64,000 nucleotides of DNA from NCBI RefSeq assembly GCF_902459465.1, contig NC_047073.1, positions 9,673,036-9,737,035 on the forward strand, in the 5' to 3' direction. Each line of letters begins with the position of its first letter. The first letter of the stretch is position 1. The DNA comes from Asterias rubens. Lineage: Eukaryota > Echinodermata > Asteroidea > Forcipulatida > Asteriidae. Under the pieces are notes generated by a model, which was given only the letters and a program-made list of their open reading frames with translations, did not search any database and was not told the DNA's origin. The translations under genes were made by a program, and so were the position numbers. This document shows positions 33,230 to 43,200 of this stretch, in pieces.

Positions 33230-33450
33230 TGGAGCAACTCTTAAATGTAAAAGAGTGAAAAACACCACTCTTTACATTTCGAGCTGTCCTCCATATGGCT
33301 CCTCAAAAAGAGTGGTGGTTATTTCACTCTTTTAGAGGGGTTTCACTCCAGGACAGAGTGAAAAATCTAAAAGAGTGGAAAAAGGGTTGTCCTTCGTATA
33401 GCTCTTCAAAGAGTGCCTTTTCACTCTTTCAAATTAAGAGAGTAAGGAGG
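33230..33450. repeat. AAAGAGTG/CACTCTTT internal repeat
   Basis: AAAAGAGTGAAAAACACCAC, CACTCTTTACATTTCGAGC, AAAGAGTGGTGGTTATTTCA and CAAAGAGTGCCTTTTCACTC form many direct and inverted copies of one 8-mer. It is probably a short mobile element with a self-complementary interior. Confidence 0.7.
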
Positions 33451-33877
33451 GGTAGAGGGGTGGAGTCAAACCCCACCCCCACCCTGCCCCATCATCCCAT
33501 GTGATTTCATCCGTTACTGCAGCGCGTTTAGCCTATAATACAAACATTGAAAGAAAGATGTTGCTGTTTTTACAATAATCCTTAATTCCCCTTGAATGTT
33601 TATTGATCGTTTTAGGTTGAGATGAACTTTTCAATGGGGTCTTCTTGAAACTTTACGTCGAATGAAGAGGTTCACCGACGCCAATGTAATTACCTGAACT
33701 TAATCCAGGTTTAGGGGCGAGCAGAGGAGATTGTCGGTCAGTGATCCTTATTTTGGAGGAGGTCATTGAACCTTTAGGCGAGGTACTAATAACCAACTCC
33801 CAAAAATCAGACGGGAGGTGGTTATTGCCTCATATCTTGCCATTTTACTTTCACAGTCTATTATTTGCTCAATTGGG
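33451..33877. other. Unassigned
   Basis: No gene, exon or shared repeat recognised; one purine-rich and one C-rich patch near 33,450-33,500. Confidence 0.4.
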
Positions 33878-34258
33878 TTAAAGACAGTGGACACTATTGG
33901 TAATTGTCAAAGACTAGCCTTCACAGTTGGTGTATCTCATCATATGTATGAAATAACACACCTGTGATAATTTGAGCTCAATCGGTCATCGAACTGGCGA
34001 GATAATAATGAAAGAAGAAAAAACACCCTTGATGTCACATGAAGTTGTGTGCGTTTAGATGGTTGATTTCGAGACCTCAAATTCTCGAAATCAAATTCGT
34101 GGAAAATTACTTCTTTCTCGAAAACTACGTCACTTCAGAGGGAGCCGTTTCTCACAATGTTTTATATCATCAACCTCTCCCCATTACTTGTCACAAAGAA
34201 AGGTTTTATGCTAATAGTTATTTTGTGAAATTACCAATAGTGTCAACTGCCTTTAAAC
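33878..34258 (+). repeat. MITE family A copy
   Basis: GGTTAAAGACAGTGGACACT at the left and TAGTGTCAACTGCCTTTAAA at the right. The internal palindrome is shortened (GAGACCTCAAATTCTCGAAA), so the copy is slightly deleted. Confidence 0.9.
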
Positions 34259-34389
34259 ATGTGTATATTTTTTAGGACAAACAGGGAATAATTAATGGTT
34301 GTCCAGATGTGTTAGATTACATCAACGTTTAGAGGAGTACATATTCGTTTTAAACATCTTGCGCTATATGCCTTCTCTCCTTAAGATCC

Positions 34390-34712
34390 TTACTGCTGCC
34401 CTGGAGAGGGTGGGTTGCAATGTGTCCTCTGTGTTTGTGCTATAATAAGGGGGCTCCTATACTTTGGCCACATATCTAGAAGAGAGGGGGAGGACCTTGA
34501 GAAGATCTTTGTTATTCCTTCATGGTTTCAGGTAGTCGTGCACGTGGCCATCAACAAACTTTGTTGGACACGGGAAGGAATCAAAGAACTCACGAGCCTA
34601 TCAATAAACAATGCATATCAATCTGGACTGGATAGGCAGAAGTGGAACTCCATCATAACCAGGGTCACAAAGGGTCAGCCGTGACTCATAGGACGACGAC
34701 GACGACGACGAC
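34390..34712 (+). mobile_element. Non-LTR retrotransposon 3' end, degenerate
   Basis: The frame at 34,415-34,684 encodes YFGHISRREGEDLEKIF and, further on, WTREGIKELTSLSINNAYQS followed by LDRQKWNSIITRVTKG, ending TGA. This is the C-terminal pattern of RTE/CR1-like reverse-transcriptase proteins (GH-x-x-R ... W-x-x-x-I-K-E-L ... D-R-x-x-W). The middle has lost homology. The element ends at a (GAC)n microsatellite (34,690-34,714), typical of a LINE 3' tail. The polymerase domain is absent. Confidence 0.7.
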
Positions 34713-34719
34713 GAAGGGG

Positions 34720-35350
34720 GCTTATCAGATGGTCATAACATTGTCAATGATATCGTGAGAGATATGGAAGCTCAATCCCTTGTAGCGGCAGTGATGGAGC
34801 TCTTTTATATTGGTTGCAGGGTTGCAGTGGCTGCAGCCATTTTTAGCCTTATATCTTACCCTATAGTGTCTGTTCACAAGTTTAATTTTGCGACGTTGTG
34901 TATAGGAATTACTAGGAGCTGGGTGTTTTCAATCTGTAAATGTGCACCAGATTTGTATGTATCTGATCGGACTCGGAGGCTCGGTATGCCGTAAAAAACA
35001 CTACGTGTTCGGTCAAAATTCCCTCGATAAGCCATCTTACTATCATCTTTGTCTGGTTGACTGTAACTCACAGTATACAACCGTACTGAGTATCAAGATC
35101 CCGCCTATGTTTCACTTTTCACCTCGGGTTTGGTCATATTGTTTGCCAAGATCGGACGAAGTCAAATGTATAATGTGTTTGTTTAATCATTTCTGTGTAC
35201 CTTTCTACTTTTCCTGCTACCTGAAAATGAGAATTGAACGAATTGTGAAAATTAATTTTCCATTTTTCTGCTTTTCTGCTAAATACCGTACAGATCTTAC
35301 TTGTCCTCTTTATGTTGGTGGACGAAACGTAGCCACCGCGTTGTTGCTAT
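34720..35350. other. No gene recognised
   Basis: The 138-codon ORF at 34,942-35,358 (+) is rich in C, F, Y and S, with no motif and no supporting splice structure. CTGCAGCCATTTTTAGCC and similar sequences are unremarkable. Confidence 0.35.
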
Positions 35351-35354
35351 CGGA

Positions 35355-35500
35355 ATAGAATAAAACTTCCCAGGGAGCTGAGATGGTTTAAGGAGTGATT
35401 TAAGGCCCAGTGACCAGGGGTATGAAGCGCTTTGGGACGCCCTCCGGGTGTGAAAAGCGCTATATAATAACGGGTAATTATTGTTATTAGATGGACACCA
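35355..35500 (+). repeat. SINE 3' body with GCGCTATATAA tail
   Basis: GTTTAAGGAGTGATTTAAGG, then TATGAAGCGCTTTGGGACGC and TGTGAAAAGCGCTATATAAT followed by a TTATTGTTATTA tail. This is the common 3' end of marine-invertebrate SINEs. Confidence 0.75.
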
Positions 35501-35844
35501 TCTACCATGGTTACACTCGTTTGAAGTTATTACTTTTTCCACAGCTTTTCAAGAAAATATCAGCACACAATATCAGGGCAGTAAGCGTCTGCGCCTGAAA
35601 CCTTATCACAAAACGCGCGCGGACGTAACGTTTGCCCATGGCCCATAGATATAGAATGAACGTCTTGACGCAAAGACTAATCGAACACCGCAAACGATGC
35701 GTTTACGCGCGTAAAAGTGAGGGTTTCGGCGGTTTTTGGAATTAGTTGTAAGTTTTTGTTTAAGTGCACACAAAAAACACTCGGCTGTTACACTTCATGA
35801 AAGAGTTTCTACTTCTTTCTTCAGAGCCCGAGGCCAAGCTTAAA

Positions 35845-38800
35845 ATGGTAAGCTCGTTGTATGTTCATTTTGTTTATATCTCAACCCGTGACCTATATCA
35901 GAGCAAATTAACACTCGTATCTAGATTGTTTCATTGGTTTTAGAGTGAGTAAAATGTAAAATTATATTTTGTTCTTACCAAATCTAAATAAAACAAAATA
36001 AACGTTCATTATCATTATGACAAAACATGAATTGCTTTTTCGTTATGTACAATGTACATGTAATTTATAGACTCGTTCAAAAGAACCCTTCTCTCCCATT
36101 ATGTTTGCTTTCTATCTATCTATCTATCTATCTTCCAATATTCAATAAGTACATCCCTCCAGGGCCCAATTTCAAAGAGCTGCTAAGCACAACAAAGTGC
36201 TTAGCATGAAATTTCTGCCTCGATAAAAACATGATTACCAACCAAATTCCCACGTTTTAAAAACATCAGCTGTCTACCAGTATGTAACAAGCAGTATGCA
36301 ACAAATGGGAATTTGGTAGGTAACCTGTTTTTATCAAGGAAGAATGTTCATGTTCAGCAATTTGTTGTGCTTAGCAGCTCTATGAAATTAGGCCCAGTAG
36401 AGGAGTACAGTTCTCTCCAACTGTTTGTCTTCGGTTCTCTTTTTGTTTGTGCTTCTATCGGGTCCTAATTTTATAGTTATTTCTCGGCCATTATCTGTAT
36501 CTTTAGCTTATCACTGGTGTGTTTTGCATTCTCTCCGGTCTTTGCTTATTATGTTGTACTCTAGTTCTGTTCCTCGCAACCCCGGCTTGCTCACAGCTTA
36601 GATTGTTACATTATATTCAGTATCAACATATTTTATTTCCATATTGGTAAAAAAAAGGGGAGAATAGTATTAGTAAACAAATTAAGTACAATTATTTGAG
36701 ACGAGGACAGTCGAGAACAGATCAAGAAAATTATTAATAACAATAAGATGAAGAAAAAAATATGATGTACAGTCGTGTTTACTCTTTGCTTGCATTGTAC
36801 TTCTATTTTTAAAAATGATTCTTTCTGTTCTTATTGTGAATGTGAGCACAAAAATAAATATTTGATGGAATTAAAGTGAATTTAATTTTGAACTTGATTG
36901 TGTGTTGTGCAATATGACATGTGGCTATTAGATGAACTTACAAAATGATTGCATTGTTTTGGTTTTAATCCATACAGTTTGCAATCAAATGGTTCCGGAA
37001 GAGAAGACGCGACCGGGACCAGGAACAATGCGGATGTCAGAGGGAAGCCTCCCGCCATGATAACACAGCGATCCGGCCAGATCCGACCGAAACTCCTTCA
37101 CAAGATGGTGACAATCTCCAAACCGGAACGGTTTTTCTGGAAGATGTAGACGTTGTTAACGAAGAAAATACTAGTAAGAAAATAAACATGTAACTTGTTA
37201 CTGACACTGACAGAGCATAATCGTATCATTCGTGAAAAAAAATAGACACTAATCTATTATACTGTAAATAATTCATCGTGAGTTAAAAATAAAGTTTTAT
37301 CATGGAACAGCCGTATGTTTTTCTCCGAGTCAAATCAATGACGTCATACCGGAGCTCGATAGTTTTTACCCTGCCTCCCCAATTATTTGTTTTTTAATAC
37401 ATTTAAGAATTTCTTTACACTAGTTGAACAATTTTTACTGATACACATTATTGTCATTAATGGCAGAATAACAGAATTACACTAGTTGAACAATTGTTAC
37501 TGATACACATTATTGTCCAATGGAAGAATAACAGTCGTTGGGTCGCCAAGACGCACAGAGTTTGGTATTTAAACCTGCTATGGTGCACGCGGCATATTGA
37601 TTCTCTTCCATTCATACAATGTAGACCTAACCATAAACCAGGATTGGAAAAGAAAAATAGTCTGGTTCCTTTTTGTACAGGGAATATCAGCATCCATTAA
37701 ATGTCATTGGATGTTATATGAACATGACCAAGATGGCGGCAACATGATAAATGTCTATTGTATTTGATTGGATCCTCAGGGTCGTCACCGGGACGGTTAG
37801 GTCTGAATGATCTCCCAGACGAGCTCCTCCTGAGGATTGTTTCCTTCATCAGCCCACTAGACAGAGCCTTCATCAATCTCAAGCTCTCATCTAAAAGGTT
37901 CCTCACCATCACCAGCGATTCCTCCCTCTACCATCTCACCACCCTCAAGGTGCCCTCGGAATCACCCTTCTCATTCGACGTACTGCAACGTGTACTTCGT
38001 GTCTCGGGGAAAACCATGCTCGGCGTGGATCTGTCCGGGTGTGAGGACGTCACCGACTATACGTTGTTCCGAGTCGTGGCCCGATGTAGCTTGTTGGGAT
38101 GGTTGAACATCTCGGGGTGCAAGCAGGTTACCAATGCCGGCCTAGGAGTGATCGGTAATAACCTCAAGTGCTTACGGAGGATCGACATCAGCAGCTGCCC
38201 GTTCATAACATGCTCAGGGGTTGTCCAGTTGTTCAAGATGCTTGGTAAGACGCTGACTTTCATCAACATCAACGACTGTCTTGGCTTCCGGGAAGACCCT
38301 CATAAACTGGTGTCACTGGCGTTCTTCTGCACCTCTTTGAGACACCTCTCTGTGGGATGGTCGAGAGACTTGGTCAAACTCAACCCTCTCCTGGACATGG
38401 ATCTGGACAGGTTAACCCAGGGCTGTATGCATTTGGAGTACCTGGACATCAGTTATAGCCACTCGACCAACGGCAGCATGCAGAGCATAGCCCGCAACTG
38501 CCCTGTCCTGACCACCCTTGTAGCCAGGCAGTGCTTCCTCCAGGACATCGGGCTAGAACACATAGGACGGGGTCTCCCGAGGCTAGAATGGCTGGACCTG
38601 ACGGATTGTTGGTACATCACAGACATTGGGTTGGAGAGTCTCGCCAACGGCTGCCCTCTGCTCCGTGGGATTATCCTGACCCGCTGCCACGAGGTCCGGG
38701 GAACAGGGGTGGTAAAGGTAGCAGCTACCTGTCTCAAGCTAGAAACCTTCGTGCTGAAACAGTGCTTCAAGATCGACAGCCACGCCATCGAATGCATTGG

Positions 38801-39008
38801 ATTCTGTGCCAAGAAGCTTCGCTACCTCGACGTCAGTTACAACCAGAATGTTACCGAGGACACGATGAAGAAACTCATCGACAGCAACAGGAAACTCAGG
38901 GTTGTGACGGAGGGTTGCCCACGAGTACCGAGAGGGGGCGCCCTGTCGAGGTTTCCATTCACGAAGAAGGACCCCGCCTGTTTTGTGATCTGGGAAACTG
39001 CAGTTTAA
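35845..39008 (+). CDS. F-box and leucine-rich-repeat protein
   Basis: Model: exon 35825?-35847, whose coding content is only ATG (35,845-35,847, followed by GTAAGC); exon 36978-37173 (65 codons plus 1 nt); exon 37780-39008. The phases agree (0, then 1), giving 475 aa starting MFAIKWFRKRRRDRDQEQ. Residues 67-115 hold the F-box (LGLNDLPDELLLRIVSFISP ... LKLSSKRF); ~125-435 hold AMN1-like cysteine-containing LRRs such as VDLSGCEDVTDYTL and LEWLDLTDCWYITDIGLESL. F-box proteins join substrates to SKP1-CUL1 ubiquitin ligases; the LRRs would choose the target. The basic N terminus is unusual and low in sequence complexity. If the upstream exons are wrong, translation could start at 37,758, but MYLIGSSGS there is intron-like. 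The FBXL subfamily is not assigned. Confidence 0.85.
36163..36395. repeat. Foldback family D, complete
   Basis: GGGCCCAATTTCAAAGAGCT at the left is inverted at the right as AGCTCTATGAAATTAGGCCC; the inner arms are ACAAAGTGCTTAGCATGAAA and TTCAGCAATTTGTTGTGCTT. It lies in the first intron of the F-box gene, just after a (TATC)5 run at 36,112. Confidence 0.85.
37625..37770 (+). repeat. Repeat family F, abutting an acceptor
   Basis: AAATAGTCTGGTTCCTTTTT, then GAACATGACCAAGATGGCGG and ATGATAAATGTCTATTG. It matches 43,085-43,250 (GAACATGACCAAGATGGAGG ... ATGTTAAAGGTCTATTGG) and, inverted, 45,780-45,845. It ends about 20 nt before the F-box exon acceptor at 37,779, so it supplies part of that intron's 3' end. 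Confidence 0.75.
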
Positions 39009-39833
39009 ATCTTACAATATTGTAAAATCGAGACAGAGAAAATGTATCTGTTGATGTCATTGAATGAATTTATTTTGAGAAGGAAGTTTCCATCCACCAT
39101 CCTCACCCAGTAAACCGTTTTAGCACAAGTATTCCAATGCTCACCCAGATCCCCTGCATAGAGTCCACAATTTATTTTGTTTTACCCCCCCCCCCCCCCC
39201 CCCACTCTCAATGATCATATATATTGGTATCCACCTTGCCACATCAGGTTTGTTTTGTCTCTGGACAAAAATGAAAGGTGCATGGGCAGTCAAACCCCCA
39301 TTGTCGTCGTCGCTTGTTCGAGCTATCGAAACAAGCCCACGTGCAATGACAACGTGCACCTCATCATGTTAAACTCTTTTCGGTTTTTGTTTTCAAAGTT
39401 GAGTACCATAATGTTGTGTTTATAGGGGAACTAAAGAGTAGAAAATAAGTTGCAACTCTCATAAAAATCCAAAGATGTATTTTATACGTACCTTTAAGAA
39501 CTCACTTTATATTGTGTGCGTTGCATTTTATAAAGATAAGAAGTGAAAATCAGAAAATCAGGTAGTATTTACAGATTTATAAAATTATTTTTAAGACCGA
39601 GTATAATAATAATAATAATAATATTCGCATTAACTAGAATCCATGTGTGTCTCGTGTCGTGTTCGAATCAACAGCTTTAGCAGTGGCTATTGACCTAATC
39701 CACCTGAAGTCATCATCAGAAAATCTTCAAACCGCCATACTGGTGGGCAATGCATTGTACTGTGCGTTTATTTCAGTGAAGTGCGCATTTTAGGCGACGT
39801 GGTGGCGTTTACACGTTAAAGACAGTGGACACA
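39009..39833. other. Interval between convergent F-box and caveolin genes
   Basis: F-box 3' UTR with a 19-nt C tract at 39,185-39,203 and an (AAT)5 run at 39,606. On the minus strand an AATAAA at 39,772-39,767 would serve caveolin. No further gene. Confidence 0.5.
39767..39772 (-). promoter_or_regulatory. Caveolin polyadenylation signal
   Basis: TTTATT on the plus strand, AATAAA on the minus strand, about 450 nt past the caveolin stop codon. Confidence 0.5.
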
Positions 39834-40190
39834 GAAGATTCGAAGTAGCCAGGCTCCTGTGATGTAGGTCTATCATGGCGGTTGGATTCTCAAACGCGAC
39901 GTGCCAAAAAGCGGCATTCTAAAACCATGGCTGAAAGTCCTTTACAATAATATTGCACGTCTCTGATAAACGAAGTGAAACAACCGCATTGCTGTGGATG
40001 ACATGTTGACGTTCTCGTTATGCATTTCCCTTCGCACTATATTGATATAATATACATATGACTGAAAGAAGATTCGAAGTAGCCAGGCATCGTGTGTGTA
40101 CAAGGCGTTTGGATGCTCGACACGACGTGCCAAAAAGCGGCATGCTTAAACCATGGGCGAAAGTCCATTACAATATTGCATATTGTGCCA
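39834..40190 (-). repeat. Duplicated segment in the caveolin 3' UTR
   Basis: GAAGATTCGAAGTAGCCAGG occurs at 39,834 and 40,068 (234 bp apart), each followed by CGACGTGCCAAAAAGCGGCA, AAACCATGG and GAAAGTCC.TTACAATA. The downstream copy begins directly after a remnant of a family A end (TTAAAGACAGTGGACAC at 39,817). Confidence 0.85.
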
Positions 40191-40220
40191 TGATTGAAGT
40201 ATAATGAATGCCTCGGCAGA

Positions 40221-43200
40221 TCACTGGCGATAGTTCGTAAGTTGAATGTTAGAGAAGATCTTCCCGAATGACTCGCAGCAAGGATCGCAGAATGTCCGGA
40301 CGCATATCGTCCACATTTTTCTGGCCCAGTGTAGGACAATCAGGCACGATTTGATGCACGGAACCACATACCACACGTGTAGGAACGTGAGACACGCAAA
40401 GTACACTCCTGTGGATATAAAACACAGACAATAGCATTCATTTAGAATTTATGTAGATAGACAATCAACCTCTATTCATAAATACCTCAGACAGTTTCGC
40501 TAAACCTTTGTTTATGACCAGCAAAAAGTGTTGAAACATGGGCGTGACACGCGAGCTTGCACCTGTTCTTATAAGACAGTTTCTTCATTCCTATTGGTCG
40601 AGAGCAACGGCTGAAACAGTTGTGCCACATCACGCGATACGCGCGACGCGCACGGCATTCCCTTATAAGGAGTTGTTTACCCGAGGGCGGCGGAGGGCTT
40701 TACCATTTCATAGCTGGAGGGGTGTTGTCCAGTCCATGATAATGCTTCCTCAAATTTCACCAGTTTAGCATTCACTTGTAAAATAAGATCTTTCCCTCTC
40801 ATTGGGCGGCAAGACTCGTTCCATTTTGTAAAAGCTACCAGCAAGAGCTGGTTAACCATTTAATTTCATCAAGTGTAAATTTGGTCGTAGACGTTCAAAT
40901 TAAGAATGGTCAAAGTGCAGTCTTGGGTGCCTATAAATGAAATAGAATGACTGAACGAATCGACGAAAGCGAAAGTGAATGTCTTAACAGTTTGTGATAG
41001 TATTTACCTATAGTAATTGAATTGTTGTTGTTGTGCCTTCTTTATGTCTCGTTCATAAGAGCAATATTGTAGACCTTTATAATGATTTTGCCATCTTGGT
41101 GTTCTCCGATCTGAACCAAAGTGACCAAATCGAGTGACCAAACTTACCAAAGCAGAGTGCGAAGGGGACGCCACAGAGCAGCGTACAGAAACGGTAACAC
41201 CAAAACTTGACCGTCGTGAAGGTGACGTAGCTGGCACGCCACACTCTGTCAAAACTGTGCATTCCTTCTGGCTCGGCTAGTACCTCCTCGAACCAGATCT
41301 GAAATACCATCCATGATATGAAGATAATGGTTATGTCGTATGTAAGGCACCAGCCTATTTTGGGATTGGATTTGAGTGAAAATGGAGATTGTTGATAGTC
41401 TGGACTCCAGTTTTCATCCGCAAGGATTAAAGACAGGCACTGGTTTCACAGACCCAATGATTTCATTGGATACAACGATTTTCACTGGATAAACATGCAG
41501 TGACGTAAGCTTTCCGTATAGAGTATGATTGGTCTGCTCTGAAGTGACGTGTTTTTTAGCTACACCCATCAGCAGGAACGTTTCAACCGTCTGCTGCTGC
41601 TGTTTCGTGTACAACAATGTTTGTATGTAAATGTTGTTTTATTCACAATAAATGCGCACATTATTTGTGTAGACAGCGAATCTCCGCCGTGTGAATGAAT
41701 GCGAAGCAATTGACAGGACCCTGCCGCTGTGCCAGATGCTCATCAGTGCCGGTGTCGCATGCAATTATGCACTACTGTCCGGAGCACATTATTGCATATG
41801 CAATAATGTCCGCATATGCAATCGTGTCCGCCCGGACGTTGCTGCATAATGAAATTGTGTCCGCCCGGACACATTTGCATATGCAGTTGTGTCCGCCCCG
41901 TGCAAAACCGTCCTTGCAGTAAATTAAACGCCCTTGGTCGACGCATGGTCGACGGAACACGTTCGCATTTTTTTTTTTTTTTTACAAGCTAAGTGCATGT
42001 CATGAATGACATGGGAAATGTTCGGCCGTCCGGTATTCGCTGCAAACATAAACTACGTGATTATCAATCTGTCCGTATGTTCAGGTGCATGCACGCTCGC
42101 TTGCGCACGTACGTGTACATTCATGTACATGTCCACCGGACGGTTTTTGCATAGCGCGGACACGATTGCATATGCAAAAGTGTCCGGAGCGGACAGTATT
42201 GGATGGCGGACACTTATTGTATCCGACACCGGTATCTGGCGTTTTCACGAGCCTCGAAGTGTGACGTCATGTTCCGGCTACCGACAACCTTGTTCCCATG
42301 ATTCAGCGAGCCATGTCCGGCTCTCTTGTTACTAACAGTTACGATTGACAATAGATGCAGGGGATAGATCACCGATCTATATTATTATAGTGGGGAAATG
42401 GCACACTATAGAACGAGGTTTTGGCTAGGCACAAAGTGAGTCAACCTGTTCTTTGAGCAGAGTTTGTCGAAAATCGAGATGTCAAACTGTACAGGTTGTA
42501 ATGAAACACCTGTTTGAGTCGGAAGTCAACAAAGTTATAAAGATGTACGTTCTGGTGCCAGGGATCAAAGTCATTGAATCGGGGATTGGGAGCCGCTTAG
42601 CCCATCCAAGTGGCAGTCAGTGTTAATTGATATTTCTCCCATCAAGGGAGCGGCTTTGATTTTAAACAAGTGTGGAGAACGATAAGGTCCCTTTCGAAAG
42701 CACGGCTTGTTGGGCTTCAGCTTGCTGGCTCTGTCGCTTTATCGAAACCCGGTAAGCGAAGCGCACGTTTTATACAATCGGGGCGTAAAGCTCAAGCCCA
42801 ACCCAAGCCGTGGTTTCGAAAGGGGCGTAACGAAGATTTCTTTTAAAGTTGTAATGCTCAAAGTGTCGAGCATAATATGGCAAACCTGTGACAGTCACCT
42901 TTTTATCGACATGAGATTCATGGACGCGAACTGGATCATCACTCATTTGCATAAAATATGAAATCAAGACCAAAAGCAAAAGCATCTGTCACGCAAAACT
43001 CTGTCACAGCTTATCTATCAAACGCCCTTAAACTGTATCCACAAGATGGCGCTATTTCAGGCAATAATGTATAGACCTGTTTCATGGTGCAGCCATCTTC
43101 ATTTTTCCCCATTGATAACAACGTAACCAGACCGAGGCTGGAAGAGCAAAATAGTCTGGTTCCTATTTTCAGAATGATTATTAGCATTCATTATTGTTAT

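Noticed and set aside
34942-35358. 138-codon ORF as a membrane protein
   Set aside because: Aromatic and cysteine rich, but without start context, family motif or splice partners, and directly followed by a SINE.
38531-39025. 164-codon ORF in another frame of the F-box exon
   Set aside because: Proline/arginine-rich shadow frame; the LRR pattern is in the other frame.
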